A DNA stretch of 64,000 bases from Acidobacteriota bacterium (GCA_016213785.1 JACQZQ010000109.1:62001-126000); one strand, 5' to 3'; positions 45,695 to 55,029 are shown, counted from the stretch's first letter. Made by a program: numbers and translations. The notes: generated by a model from the sequence alone, not told the origin.

Positions 45695-45814
45695 ATGATT
45701 GATAATCTACATTTTATTTTTTTAGGTTTAATTATTATTACTGTTATTTTAGTAGCTTTAGTAGCTTATTTAAGGTTTAGACCTTCAGATTCAAAAAATT
45801 CAGATAAAAATTAA
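45695..45814 (+). CDS. Possible 39-residue single-helix membrane protein
   Basis: ATG at 45695 begins a 39-codon frame ending in TAA at 45814. Residues 8-27 are strongly hydrophobic (FIFLGLIIITVILVALVAYL), followed by a basic/polar tail (RFRPSDSKNSDKN), the layout of a small C-in membrane protein. The ribosome site is weak. It lies 87 bases after the HlyD gene. It could be a regulatory subunit of the exporter or chance. Confidence 0.4.
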   Translation: MIDNLHFIFLGLIIITVILVALVAYLRFRPSDSKNSDKN

Positions 45815-46222
45815 GCTATATTGCTTGTTATTTTACCTAATAGATAAATATATTAATAAATATTTCAAATTTTTGATTAATTTAAATCTTTTTGATTGCT
45901 TCTAAACTATTTAACAGGTACACTTACAGCCATACACCATAAAGTTCCGCTCTTTGGTGTTAGAAGCCTTCAAGCTAAATTAAAATTAACTCAAAACTCT
46001 AAGACTCTAAAACTCTAAGACTCTTTTGGTTTAGCCCTAGCTGGAAAAAAACTGCTAATACAAGTAACGCAAATTAACATTTTTGGTTATAATTCACTTT
46101 TTCCATAAAAACTAAGTTTTTAACCTAACTACATCAATAAAAAGTGTTTAATGCCCCACTATAAGCTAAAGTAGAACTACAACTATTTAACCTTCCGAAG
46201 AATGTGCTAAGGAGAAAGCTCT
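45815..46222. other. Intergenic region with 8-bp tandem repeats
   Basis: A 408-base gap with no gene. At 45996-46027 the 8-base unit ACTCTAAG/A occurs three times, followed by ACTCTTTT. No tRNA or strong terminator is visible. AAGGAGAAAGC before 46223 is the ribosome site of the following gene. Confidence 0.5.
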
Positions 46223-46663
46223 ATGAAATATCGTCAAAAAGGCTATCAAGAAGAAAATACTGAAACTAAAGAACCTCCTAAAGAATCCCGTGCTAAACAA
46301 GAACTTGGATTTGGTTCAAGACCCTCGCCACGTATTGAAACTAGGTATACAGAAGTAACTAGATGTTCTAATTGCTCAACTATTGTAGATACTACATTAA
46401 GCATTGGCTTTAATGAGCAATGTAAAAAATGTGGGAATTACTTACATTCTTGTAAAAACTGTCGTTATTTTGACCCAGGTGCTCGTTTTGAATGCCAAAA
46501 ACCTATTGAAATGAGAGTAGCTAAAAAATCTGAAGGTAATATGTGTCTTCAATTTTCTATGAAAGTCTCTGTAGAAAAACAACAAGCACAAGAATCAAAA
46601 AAAGTTGTTAAAGAATCTATTAGTCCAGGAAAATTAGCTTTTGATGCATTATTTAAAAAGTAG
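46223..46663 (+). CDS. Zinc-ribbon protein, unknown function
   Basis: A 146-residue soluble protein with eight cysteines in pairs: C48/C51, C67/C70, C77/C80 and single C91 and C108. Two tandem zinc ribbons of the CxxC type are likely (TRCSNCSTIV ... QCKKCGNY ... SCKNCRYF). Flanking N- and C-terminal 40 residues are charged and probably disordered. I do not recognise the family, though short CxxC proteins of this kind are common in environmental bacteria. GGAG stands at the expected distance from the ATG. Its stop is 6 bases from the convergent O-antigen ligase gene. Confidence 0.7.
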   Translation: MKYRQKGYQEENTETKEPPKESRAKQELGFGSRPSPRIETRYTEVTRCSNCSTIVDTTLSIGFNEQCKKCGNYLHSCKNCRYFDPGARFECQKPIEMRVAKKSEGNMCLQFSMKVSVEKQQAQESKKVVKESISPGKLAFDALFKK

Positions 46664-46669
46664 CTATTC

Positions 46670-48097
46670 TTAAGTTTCTTCTACTCTTGCTAGTAATATT
46701 CCTAGAGAACAAAAGAAAAATAGGTTTAAGTCATAATAATACCCACTTGTTAAAGTAAATCCGACACCTGCATAAACAATCACTAGAAGTAGTACTGTTA
46801 CCCCTGCCGTGTGATTAGAAAATTTTGCTGTCTTCCAGGCAGTATAAATTAGCGTCAAATGGGCAATTAAATAAAGAATAAATCCTATTATTCCCAATTC
46901 AGCTAAAACAGAAAGAAAATTACTATGTGGAGTACTTTGGGCAATTTCCCCTAATTTCTCAGGATGCTCTTTAACTTCCCAACGTTTATTAAAATAATTT
47001 TCATAATTTCCCAAACCTACCCCAAATGGATTACTTTGAGCCACTTCTAAAGCTTTTTTATAAGTTACTACTCGACTAGAAAAGTTTGCTGTGTCTGCAA
47101 TTCTTTGCTGATAAAACCTTGTACTGCTTAAAAATAACCATATTGGTGTAGCTGCTATTATTAGTATTAAAAATGCTGCAAATGGGGTTATTAAAGATCG
47201 CCACCCAGAAATTAAATATCTTCCTAATGCTAAAGAAATCAACATTATAAGCATAATGGCTCGAAATTGAGGGATAAGCGCACTTAAAAAGGCGCTTATT
47301 ATTGCCCCATACCAAATTAATCTGTATTTTCCCAAAACATTAATACCAGCAACTCTAGGCCAATAAAGTAAAACTAAACCAAGTATTAAAGAAATTAATG
47401 CATAAGAATGATCTGATAAAAATGCACCATTAGGGCGAATTCTCCCATCAAAAAATATCTCTCCTCCAGGATAAGCTAATAGATCTATCCCTGTTAATAG
47501 TTCTAATATTCCTATAGGTAAAATCAAGTAGGAAAGCGCTATTAGCCCAATAAAAATTTTTTTGCTAATAGACTTTATATCTAACGACTCTTTAATAATT
47601 ACAAATAGAACTAATGGGAGAATAAAACCATCTACAGCAGTTCTTAGTGTAGAGAGAGAAAAATTTTCCTGTAGCAGGCAATCCCCTAAAGCATAAAGGG
47701 CAAAGAGCATCCAACTAATTTCAAACCAACCTAATTTTAGTTTTATTTTTTCATTTTTTACTAATCTGATTAAAATGCCTAGACTTAGTACCACTATAAA
47801 AACACGCTCAAAAGTAATTATAGCTTGTTGCTTGGGATAGCGAATTAGGTAATCTGCTATAGGAAATAGCACAAGCCAATAACAAAATAGCTTTTCTGGA
47901 TAAAACACCCAAAAACCAATAGCTAGACAGCCTAAAATTACCCAAGCTAATTCACTAGCATTGTTACTGACTAAAAAGCCTATTGCTATGGTAAGTAAAA
48001 AACCTATTGTTATTATTAAAAACCAAATTATATTATTAGAAATATCTTTAATATCTTTAATATCTTTAATATTGTTTGTTAAAAACATCTTTTGCAT
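46670..48097 (-). CDS. O-antigen ligase/polymerase-like membrane protein
   Basis: A 475-residue protein with about ten to twelve transmembrane helices. The large periplasmic loop contains RFYQQRIADTANFSSRVVTY, NPFGVGLGNYENYF and STPHSNFLSVLAELGIIGFIL, the core of the Wzy_C/WaaL family with the conserved His. These enzymes ligate O-antigen or polymerise sugar repeats on undecaprenyl carriers. The N terminus (TNNIKDIKDIKDISNN) comes from three 9-base repeats. It stands close to the second sugar module and probably serves the same surface glycan. Confidence 0.85.
   Translation of the reverse strand: MQKMFLTNNIKDIKDIKDISNNIIWFLIITIGFLLTIAIGFLVSNNASELAWVILGCLAIGFWVFYPEKLFCYWLVLFPIADYLIRYPKQQAIITFERVFIVVLSLGILIRLVKNEKIKLKLGWFEISWMLFALYALGDCLLQENFSLSTLRTAVDGFILPLVLFVIIKESLDIKSISKKIFIGLIALSYLILPIGILELLTGIDLLAYPGGEIFFDGRIRPNGAFLSDHSYALISLILGLVLLYWPRVAGINVLGKYRLIWYGAIISAFLSALIPQFRAIMLIMLISLALGRYLISGWRSLITPFAAFLILIIAATPIWLFLSSTRFYQQRIADTANFSSRVVTYKKALEVAQSNPFGVGLGNYENYFNKRWEVKEHPEKLGEIAQSTPHSNFLSVLAELGIIGFILYLIAHLTLIYTAWKTAKFSNHTAGVTVLLLVIVYAGVGFTLTSGYYYDLNLFFFCSLGILLARVEET
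48041..48074 (-). repeat. Three 9-bp tandem repeats at the start of the O-antigen ligase gene
   Basis: AATATCTTT recurs at 48041, 48050 and 48059 with a partial copy after it (plus-strand wording). On the coding strand this encodes Lys-Asp-Ile three times in the cytoplasmic N-terminal tail. Like the purK array, it preserves the reading frame. Confidence 0.85.
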
Positions 48098-48162
48098 TCC
48101 TAGCTTGCCAGAAAAGTTTGGGTAATTTTATACTTTTCCTACTTTTGTAGAAAGCCTTTGCT

Positions 48163-48456
48163 ATGTTATTTGCTATGTTACTAGATAAGAATTTTATTAT
48201 TATTTTTCTCCCTTCAATAAAAACCCTACAATTTTACCTACTCCCAACAGGAGCTATTTTAGGTATGGGGCTAGGGATTTTACTAGCAAGCACTAAACTT
48301 GCTCAAAAATGGCCTTGGTCAACTTTTTGGTTAATGGTTGCATTAGATATGCTAGCCTTAAAGCTTATATATGTTTTCCTAGGGGATATTTGGGCACGTA
48401 TTAGTTTTTCTTTTTTAATGGGCTATTTTGCATTTAGCCTTAAGTTATTACGTTAA
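48163..48456 (+). CDS. Small membrane protein, unknown function
   Basis: A 97-residue protein with two or three hydrophobic helices (LLPTGAILGMGLGILLAST and STFWLMVALDMLALKLIYVFL). It begins ATG just after the divergent O-antigen ligase start, with 65 bases between the two genes. A few charged residues separate the helices. It recalls small transmembrane subunits but no family is recognised. Confidence 0.5.
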   Translation: MLFAMLLDKNFIIIFLPSIKTLQFYLLPTGAILGMGLGILLASTKLAQKWPWSTFWLMVALDMLALKLIYVFLGDIWARISFSFLMGYFAFSLKLLR

Positions 48457-48552
48457 CACTATTTAGCTCTAAGGTTTGGTAATAGCCTAACATTAAGTTT
48501 AGCGGCGAGGAGTTGTCGGCGTAATTTAAGCTGATAAATAATATTAAAATAA

Positions 48553-48843
48553 ATGAAGCAAATAATCGAAATTTTTTCAACACAAGAATATGAACGCAAG
48601 TTATTATTAAAACATAATGTTGAAATGTATGAAGTAGAAGAAGTTATCTTTGATGATGCCCCTAAGTTTAAGCATGTTGAAAAAGGAATTAAAATAGAAG
48701 GTGAAGATAAATACAGAGTACTAGGGCAAACTAATAGCGGTAGATACTTAGCTGTATTCTTTCATAAACTTGATAATCGAGCATTAATTGTATCTGCCCG
48801 TGATATGGCAGAGAAGGAAAGAAAGCAATATGAGCGCAAATAG
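48553..48843 (+). CDS. brnT: BrnT-family toxin
   Basis: A 96-residue protein. VEMYEVEEVIFDDAPKFKHV and the C-terminal VSARDMAEKERKQYER match BrnT, a ribonuclease-like toxin of the RelE/BrnT fold, with GRYLAVFFHKL in the central strand. Toxin comes first, antitoxin second, with a 14-base overlap. BrnT toxins cleave RNA or inhibit translation when not bound by antitoxin. No clear Shine-Dalgarno sequence precedes the ATG. Confidence 0.82.
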   Translation: MKQIIEIFSTQEYERKLLLKHNVEMYEVEEVIFDDAPKFKHVEKGIKIEGEDKYRVLGQTNSGRYLAVFFHKLDNRALIVSARDMAEKERKQYERK

Positions 48844-49045
48844 TCAAAAGAAAACACTTAAAGAGGAACTAGTAGGTAAGTCCTTAGAAGAAAAGATAGA
48901 ATTTTTTGATACTCACGATACAGGCGAGTATGAAGATGAGATGCCAGAAGTTAAGTTTCAAATCTTACATTCTCCTAGATCTAGAAAATATAGAGATCAA
49001 AAGAAAGCACAAGACGTTAAGAATACGCTTGATAAGGCTAGCTAA
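48830..49045 (+). CDS. CopG-like antitoxin of the BrnT pair
   Basis: The frame is open from 48788, but ATG at 48830 inside the toxin gene is the likely start, giving 71 residues. EKIEFFDTHDTGEYEDEMPEV matches the F-D-T-H-D pattern of CopG-family antitoxins that accompany BrnT. The C-terminal third is basic (RSRKYRDQKKAQDVK). Overlap with brnT by 14 bases fits coupled expression. Confidence 0.8.
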   Translation: MSANSQKKTLKEELVGKSLEEKIEFFDTHDTGEYEDEMPEVKFQILHSPRSRKYRDQKKAQDVKNTLDKAS

Positions 49046-49151
49046 GTTTTAACCGTTGCTATTTTTTTGCTTCACTTTAACTATAGTTTTCTACTCCCGT
49101 ACTATCTACTAAGACGTATAACATTAAACTAAATAAGCGAAAGATTAATCT

Positions 49152-49745
49152 ATGTCAGAAAATCATTTAGACGTTTTTATACATGAATCTAGTTATGTTG
49201 ATGAGCCTTGTTTAATAGGAGCAGGCACTAAAATTTGGCATTTTTGTCATATAATGAAAAATTCCTCTATTGGCGAGCGTTGCAATATTGGGCAAAACGT
49301 CTTTATTGCTTCAGGCGTTAAAATAGGAACAAATGTGAAAATTCAAAATAATGTTTCACTCTACACAGGCGTAATACTTGAAGATGATGTTTTTTGTGGC
49401 CCTTCAATGGTCTTTACCAATGTAGTTAACCCACGTAGCGCAGTTGTTCGTAAAGATGAATACAGAGAAACCCTAGTTAAACGCGGCGCAAGTATTGGAG
49501 CTAATGCCACAATAGTCTGTGGTCATACAATAGGTAAATATGCTTTTATTGGCGCTGGTGCAGTAATAACTAAAGATGTTCCTGACTATGCTTTAATGGT
49601 AGGTAATCCTGCTAGGCTTTTAGGTTGGATGTGTGAATGTGGAATAAAGCTAAACTTTAACGCTGCACAAGCAGAAGCTACTTGTAGTGCTTGTAATCGC
49701 CATTATCATAAACAAGACTTGCTAGTAAAAGAAAAAACTCAGTAA
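49152..49745 (+). CDS. Left-handed beta-helix sugar N-acetyltransferase, second copy
   Basis: A 197-residue hexapeptide-repeat transferase closely similar in layout to the one at 34.3 kb. Repeats [40 protein letters not shown] and [19 protein letters not shown] are visible. The C terminus carries MCECGIKL ... CSACNRHYH, a likely zinc ribbon. It probably N-acetylates a 3-amino UDP- or dTDP-sugar made by the aminotransferase gene, which starts 27 bases later. This is a divergent paralogue, not a recent duplicate. Confidence 0.83.
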   Translation: MSENHLDVFIHESSYVDEPCLIGAGTKIWHFCHIMKNSSIGERCNIGQNVFIASGVKIGTNVKIQNNVSLYTGVILEDDVFCGPSMVFTNVVNPRSAVVRKDEYRETLVKRGASIGANATIVCGHTIGKYAFIGAGAVITKDVPDYALMVGNPARLLGWMCECGIKLNFNAAQAEATCSACNRHYHKQDLLVKEKTQ

Positions 49746-49772
49746 ACTAATAAACTTATTAAGGATACTCCA

Positions 49773-50912
49773 GTGACCACTCAAAAAACTAAAATTTCTG
49801 TTCCTTTATTAGACTTAAAAGCACAATACCAAAATATTAAATCAGAAATAATGTCAGCAGTAGAATCAATCTTTGAAAGCCAATATTTTATTTTAGGTAA
49901 AGAAGGTGTTGCCCTAGAAGAAGCACTTGCGCCATATTGTGATACAAAATTTGCTATAGGTTGTGCTTCAGGCTCAGATGCCCTACTCATTGCGTTAATG
50001 GCAATAGATATTAAGCCAGGTGATGAAGTAATTACTACGCCATTTACTTTTTTTGCTACTGGTGGGTCAGTATCAAGACTTGGGGCTAAACCAGTTTTTG
50101 TTGATATTGATCCAGATACTTTTAACATTGACCCTAAATTAATTGAGGAAAAAATCACTAGCCGAACCCGTGCAATAATTCCTGTTCATTTATTTGGTCA
50201 ATGTGCTGAAATGAATGAAATCCTAGAAATAGCTAATCGCCATAACCTAGTAGTCATTGAAGATGCTGCTCAAGCTATAGGTTCTGAATATTATGGTAAA
50301 AGAGCAGGATCAATGGGCTTAATTGGCTGCTTAAGTTTCTTTCCTAGTAAAAACTTAGGCGCAGCAGGCGATGCTGGTATGATGTTAACCTCTGATCCTG
50401 ATCTAGCAGAAAAACTCCGTGTGCTTCGTGTTCATGGGGGTAAGCCTAAGTATTATTACAGGATGCTAGGTGTTAATAGCCGTTTAGATGAACTCCAAGC
50501 CACAGTATTAAAAGTAAAGTTTAATCATCTAGAAAGCTGGACAAAAGCACGCCAAGAAAATGCTTCTCGCTATGATAAACTTTTTGCTGATTATAAACTT
50601 ATAGAACAAGTTAAACTGCCTAAAGTACTCTCTTATTGTCGTCATATCTTTCATCAATACACAATTTGTGTTTCAGATCGCGATCAATTAATGAAACACT
50701 TAAAAGATAACGATATTGGAACAGAAGTTTATTATCCTCTTTCTTTACACCAACAAGACTGTTTTGCTTATCTTGGTCAACTTGCAGGCTCTTTACCTAA
50801 GAGCGAACAAGCTGCAAATCAAGTCTTATCTCTACCCATTTACCCTGAATTAACATTAGAACAACAAGATTACGTAGTTTCAACTATTGCAAAATTTTAT
50901 GCTCAAAAATAA
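49773..50912 (+). CDS. DegT/DnrJ/EryC1 sugar aminotransferase, second copy
   Basis: A 379-residue PLP enzyme starting with GTG, with AAGGA 10 bases upstream. [43 protein letters not shown] and [15 protein letters not shown] are visible, the last carrying the Schiff-base Lys193. It should aminate a keto-sugar nucleotide. Its 3' end overlaps the epimerase gene by 14 bases. WbpE-like wording ([10 protein letters not shown]) is stronger than in the 32-33 kb paralogue, so the two may act on different sugars. Confidence 0.87.
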   Translation: MTTQKTKISVPLLDLKAQYQNIKSEIMSAVESIFESQYFILGKEGVALEEALAPYCDTKFAIGCASGSDALLIALMAIDIKPGDEVITTPFTFFATGGSVSRLGAKPVFVDIDPDTFNIDPKLIEEKITSRTRAIIPVHLFGQCAEMNEILEIANRHNLVVIEDAAQAIGSEYYGKRAGSMGLIGCLSFFPSKNLGAAGDAGMMLTSDPDLAEKLRVLRVHGGKPKYYYRMLGVNSRLDELQATVLKVKFNHLESWTKARQENASRYDKLFADYKLIEQVKLPKVLSYCRHIFHQYTICVSDRDQLMKHLKDNDIGTEVYYPLSLHQQDCFAYLGQLAGSLPKSEQAANQVLSLPIYPELTLEQQDYVVSTIAKFYAQK

Positions 50913-51849
50913 AAAGATTCTTTTAACAGGTGGAGCGGGCTTTATTGGCACTAAGTTAATTGCCCGCTTAGTTGATTCTAATGAGTTAACTATTTATGAT
51001 AATCTTTCTCGTAACTCATTAAAATCGACTAGTTTAGCATCTCATCCCAATATAAAATTAGTCACTGGTGATGTTCTAGACTACGAAAATTTGTGTCAAG
51101 TAGTTAAAGATCAGCAAATAATCATACATTTAGCAGGCATAGCAGGTATTGATACAGTGCTGCGTAGTCCTGTAAGAACATTTCGAGTTAATTTACTTGG
51201 TACAGCTAATATTTGCCAAGCAGCCTGTGAGTCAGGAACTTGTGAAAGGCTTATAGATTTTTCTACTAGTGAGGTTTTTGGTCAAATTGCTTTTCGATCT
51301 AATGAGTCAGATCAAACAACTCTAGGCGCAGTTGGTGAACCCCGTTGGAACTATGCAGTATCTAAACTTGCAGGAGAACACTTAGCACATGCTTATTATA
51401 AAGAGTTTGGCCTTCCAACAACTTCAGTAAGACCATTTAATGTTTATGGCCCAGGTCAAGTTGGAGAAGGAGCACTACAACGTTTTGTAATTGCTGCGCT
51501 AAAAAATGAGCCATTAAAAATTTTTGGTGATGGTAGCCAAATCCGTTCTTGGTGCTATGTTGATGATTTCGTTGACTGTTTACTACTTTGTTTAGAAAAC
51601 CCTAAAGCTATTGGTCAAGTTTTTAATATAGGTAATCCTCAAGCTAGCGTTACAGTCCTAACCTTAGCTGAAACCATATTGCGTTTAGTTAAAACAGAGT
51701 CAAAAATTGAGTTTGTCTCTCGCGCTGGTGCAGATGTAGAACTAAGAATTCCTAGTATTGAGAAAGCTCAACAAATCCTTGGATTTGTACCTAAAATAAG
51801 TTTAGAAGAAGGTATTTTGCATACTAGTGAGTGGTATAAGTTAATGTAA
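50899..51849 (+). CDS. NAD-dependent sugar epimerase/dehydratase
   Basis: The frame can start at TTG 50887, but ATG 50899 is preferred. The 316-residue SDR protein has [13 protein letters not shown] (NAD motif), [10 protein letters not shown] and [12 protein letters not shown] with the catalytic Tyr-x3-Lys, then [16 protein letters not shown]. It epimerises or dehydrates a nucleotide sugar, probably the first or last step with the aminotransferase and acetyltransferase. It overlaps the preceding gene by 14 bases. Confidence 0.88.
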   Translation: MLKNKKILLTGGAGFIGTKLIARLVDSNELTIYDNLSRNSLKSTSLASHPNIKLVTGDVLDYENLCQVVKDQQIIIHLAGIAGIDTVLRSPVRTFRVNLLGTANICQAACESGTCERLIDFSTSEVFGQIAFRSNESDQTTLGAVGEPRWNYAVSKLAGEHLAHAYYKEFGLPTTSVRPFNVYGPGQVGEGALQRFVIAALKNEPLKIFGDGSQIRSWCYVDDFVDCLLLCLENPKAIGQVFNIGNPQASVTVLTLAETILRLVKTESKIEFVSRAGADVELRIPSIEKAQQILGFVPKISLEEGILHTSEWYKLM

Positions 51850-51881
51850 CCTAAGCAATTTAGCCTGAGGAGGATCAATCA

Positions 51882-52625
51882 ATGTGGTACTTAACTAAGG
51901 TTTTAGTACTAATACTTATTCTCTTAGGATTAGTAACAGAAGTAGTCGCACAGGATAAATATGATATTAAACAAGTAAAATTCCTAGTCTACGATAAAGG
52001 CGGCTATTCCTGGAATGATAAGCAAGCATTTCTAGGAGTTAGACTAGATACAACTAAAGCCGATACTTTAGAAGATCAAGAAATATCTTCTAGCACTACT
52101 ACTTATAGTGTTGGTGGTGAATATCAACGATATGCCCTAAAATTTGATACTTCAGGTAATTGCTATGCAGACATTAATTTTATTGTTTATAAAAACCAAG
52201 ACAAATTAATCTATTATGAAATTGCTTTACTAAAAAAAGATGGCGATAAATATATAGCAGTTCCTCTAGGTAATCGCAGCTACTCAATAAGTCGCACTAC
52301 TCCTGATAGGTACTCAATTAATGCTGCTGTTTTCCGTCCATTACTCTTTACTGATTGGCTAATTTACCTAGGAATAATGCTAGCTAGCGTTGGTTTTATT
52401 TATTTTTCAATCTTTCGTTGGCTATTTACAAACTTACTCTTTAAGCATAATTGGCCTGTAAATCGTGCAGAATATTTTACTACTTCTTTAAGCCTACTTT
52501 TGGTTTTGGCTGTTTTTGGTTTACTTATGGCCTTATTTTTACCACAAACAGTTGTAGTATGGACGGTGCTAGTAGTTTTAACTATTTTTTGGGCAGGACA
52601 TGCTATTACCTGGGCATTATCTTAA
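51882..52625 (+). CDS. Membrane protein with N-terminal exported domain, unknown function
   Basis: A 247-residue protein. Residues 1-24 are a signal peptide ending EVVAQ, residues 30-155 a beta-rich periplasmic domain (DKYDIKQVKFLVYDKGGYSWN ...), and residues 155-245 hold three or four transmembrane helices. AGGAGG lies 9 bases before the ATG. I do not recognise the family. It follows the sugar epimerase gene by 32 bases on the same strand and may belong to that transcript. Confidence 0.6.
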   Translation: MWYLTKVLVLILILLGLVTEVVAQDKYDIKQVKFLVYDKGGYSWNDKQAFLGVRLDTTKADTLEDQEISSSTTTYSVGGEYQRYALKFDTSGNCYADINFIVYKNQDKLIYYEIALLKKDGDKYIAVPLGNRSYSISRTTPDRYSINAAVFRPLLFTDWLIYLGIMLASVGFIYFSIFRWLFTNLLFKHNWPVNRAEYFTTSLSLLLVLAVFGLLMALFLPQTVVVWTVLVVLTIFWAGHAITWALS

Positions 52626-52658
52626 GTTTGGAGAGTTACCAATCATAAGCCATAATTT

Positions 52659-53981
52659 CTACATACGACGATCTTTAATTCCTGACCTACGATCTCCTAA
52701 GCCTGCTATACGGTCTTTTAGGTCATAAACCTCATGGTAGAGTTCTACAATATTACTACCTTCACCATTTCGCGAGCCTTCTCGCAAGGTAGTAATTAAG
52801 GGGTGCATAAATTTATTAACTAGCGAGCCAAGCAGATGTTGTTTTATTGCTTGTTCTTGTTCAGGAGTTAAATCTCCAAGTTTATGACGTGTTCGCTCAA
52901 ATTCAGATAAAGCAATTTCGGTTAAATGCTCTTTTAAGGCTGTGATGGTAGGGCCAATTTCTATTACATCTAGTTTTTCAAAAAAAGCTTCGACTTCTTT
53001 TTCTACAATACTTTCAGCTTTATCAGCCTCTTTTTGGCGTTGCTTTAAGTTTTCCCCAACAACACTTTCTAAATCATCAATATCAAAAAGGAAAATATTA
53101 TCTAAACCCCCTACTGAAGGTTCAATATTTCGTGGGACAGAAATATCAATAAAGAAAATAGGGCGATAACGGCGGACTTCCAAAGCTCTTTTACAATCTG
53201 CTCTAGTGATAATATAGTCGGATGCTCCTGTAGAGCAAACTACTATATCAGCACGTGGTAATTCAAATTTTAGTTTAGAAAAATCAATAACTTCCCCACC
53301 AAATTTCTCACAAAGTTCTGCTGCTCTTTCAGGGGTTCGATTACAAATTAAAAATTGCGTTACACCTTCATTTACAAGATAACGAGCAGCAAGTTCTGTC
53401 ATTTCTCCAGCGCCAACTAAAAGAACTCGTTTGTTATCAAGCCTATCAAAAATCTTTTTAGTAAGTTCTATGGCTACAGAGCTAACCGAAGTAGAGGCTG
53501 ATCCAATTTCTGTTTCTGTTCTTATTCTTTTAGCCACATTAAAAGTTCGGTTAAGTAAATAATTAAGTACTTTTCCTATTGTTCCAACTTCTTGAGCTTT
53601 AGAGTAAGCTGTTTTTACCTGTCCTAAAACTTGAGATTCGCCTAAAACCATTGAATCTAGGCTAGAAGCGACTCTAAAAAGATGGCGAACAGCTAATTTA
53701 TCAGCGTGTGTATAGAGGTGTTCTTTATAAACTAGACCTGGTAGGTGATGAAATTCATGTAAAAAGCGGCAAACCTGTTGCAAACTAGGCTCAGAATCCA
53801 TTGATGAAGCAGCAACAATTTCTACTCTATTACAAGTAGAAACAATCATAGCCTCAGAAACCCCTTCAGAATCAACTAAAGTACGTAGTGCAGGAGTTAA
53901 CATTGTCTCATTAAATGCTAAACGCTCACGCACTTCAACAGGGGCAGTTCTATGATTTAATCCAACTAAAATAATGCTCAT
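52659..53981 (-). CDS. hemA: Glutamyl-tRNA reductase
   Basis: A 440-residue enzyme of C5-pathway tetrapyrrole synthesis. LVGLNHRTAPVEVRERLAF starts the catalytic domain, Cys50 in IVSTCNRVEIVA is the nucleophile, GESQVLGQVK follows, and the NADPH domain carries VLLVGAGEMTELAARYL. It reduces glutamyl-tRNA to glutamate-1-semialdehyde in the cytoplasm. A HemX/CcsA-like gene precedes it by 6 bases, a common arrangement. The C-terminal tail (RIAGLGDRRSGIKDRRM) is unusually basic. Confidence 0.93.
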   Translation of the reverse strand: MSIILVGLNHRTAPVEVRERLAFNETMLTPALRTLVDSEGVSEAMIVSTCNRVEIVAASSMDSEPSLQQVCRFLHEFHHLPGLVYKEHLYTHADKLAVRHLFRVASSLDSMVLGESQVLGQVKTAYSKAQEVGTIGKVLNYLLNRTFNVAKRIRTETEIGSASTSVSSVAIELTKKIFDRLDNKRVLLVGAGEMTELAARYLVNEGVTQFLICNRTPERAAELCEKFGGEVIDFSKLKFELPRADIVVCSTGASDYIITRADCKRALEVRRYRPIFFIDISVPRNIEPSVGGLDNIFLFDIDDLESVVGENLKQRQKEADKAESIVEKEVEAFFEKLDVIEIGPTITALKEHLTEIALSEFERTRHKLGDLTPEQEQAIKQHLLGSLVNKFMHPLITTLREGSRNGEGSNIVELYHEVYDLKDRIAGLGDRRSGIKDRRM

Positions 53982-53987
53982 AAACCA

Positions 53988-54806
53988 CTAACCAACAAAA
54001 ACATGTACTCTTCCCAAGTACTTTAACCCAGCTAAACTAATTATAATAAAAGCAAAACCTACAATAGAAACTATAGCAGCACGACGACCTCGCCAGCCTG
54101 CTGCAACTCGGTAATGAATCATAAACATATAATTTACCCAAGTTAGCATAGTGGCAATTTCTATTGGATCTCCATGCCAATAAACGCCATAGCGTTGACC
54201 TGACCAAATTATACCTGTAACAATACCTACGGTTAATAAAATAAAACCTATACTCATTGAACGATAACTTATGCTATCACAAGTATCTAGCGCAGGAAAA
54301 CGCCCTAAAATAGCTTTAAATTTTTTTAATTTTAATTGTCTTTCTTGAAAAAGATAGATTAATCCTGTCACAAAAGTTACAAAAAAAGCAGTATAGGCAA
54401 AAAGTACCATAGTTACATGTATAGGAAAAAGAACAGTGCCTCCAACTCTTAAGCCTAAAGGAGAAACAGGCGGAAGCGGCAGAATTACACCTATTAAAGT
54501 TGATAAAAAAGCTAGTGGAAAAACATAGTTAGCTAAAATTTGCTCACGATTCCAAATAAAAGCAGTAAGACAATAAGCAGCTAAAGACCAACCTAAAAAA
54601 AGTAAAAGCTCTGGTTGTAAGGCTATAGGACAGCGTTCTACTTGTTTTCCTCGAATTATTAAAGCTGCGGTGTGTAGTAAAAAGCCTGATAAAGAAGAGA
54701 CCAGTGTAATAGCAAATGGCAAGCGGGGTTTTTGGAAAAATACTAACCCCGCTTGAATTAAAGCTACTAAATAAAATGCCAACGCGAGAACTAAGAGTTC
54801 TTTCAT
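53988..54806 (-). CDS. CcsA/HemX-like cytochrome c assembly protein
   Basis: A 272-residue membrane protein with eight transmembrane helices. HVTMVLFAYTAFFVTFVTGL and SGQRYGVYWHGDPIEIATML contain the conserved His and Trp-rich motif similar to the WGxxWxWD domain of CcsA/ResC heme-handling proteins. It probably carries or stabilises heme for cytochrome c assembly or regulates HemA. It lies immediately upstream of hemA and is probably co-transcribed. Confidence 0.83.
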   Translation of the reverse strand: MKELLVLALAFYLVALIQAGLVFFQKPRLPFAITLVSSLSGFLLHTAALIIRGKQVERCPIALQPELLLFLGWSLAAYCLTAFIWNREQILANYVFPLAFLSTLIGVILPLPPVSPLGLRVGGTVLFPIHVTMVLFAYTAFFVTFVTGLIYLFQERQLKLKKFKAILGRFPALDTCDSISYRSMSIGFILLTVGIVTGIIWSGQRYGVYWHGDPIEIATMLTWVNYMFMIHYRVAAGWRGRRAAIVSIVGFAFIIISLAGLKYLGRVHVFVG

Positions 54807-54858
54807 AAATCTAACTTCTTATAATTTAGAGTACTTAAGTGCTCAACGCCTTAAGGCA

Positions 54859-55029
54859 TTATAGAAGAGGGTGTAAATCATTTTCTGTATCTGTGAAGAA
54901 AATCCAGTTTATCAGGGTTTTTACTGCTTAGATAACTTATTGATATTGAATTACTTAGTAAGGGGAGCGCGATTTCTGGCTTTCGCCATCATCGCGTTTA
55001 CAGAAAATGATTTACACGCCCTTATAGAA
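54859..55029. mobile_element. 155-bp miniature inverted-repeat element with 8-bp target duplication
   Basis: Imperfect 23-bp terminal inverted repeats (left end GAGG + GTGTAAATC at 54867, right end reading GGGC + GTGTAAATC from 55021, only two mismatches) bound a 155-base element. The inner 19 bp are perfect. TTATAGAA flanks it on both sides (54859-54866 and 55022-55029), a target-site duplication of 8 bases. No open frame lies inside, so it needs a transposase from elsewhere. TIRs of the form GTGTAAATNA and 8-bp duplications are seen in IS256-family elements; that link is inferred. Confidence 0.85.

Noticed and set aside
54867-55021. Full insertion sequence
   Set aside because: Only 155 bases, with no open frame for a transposase; classified as a non-autonomous element.
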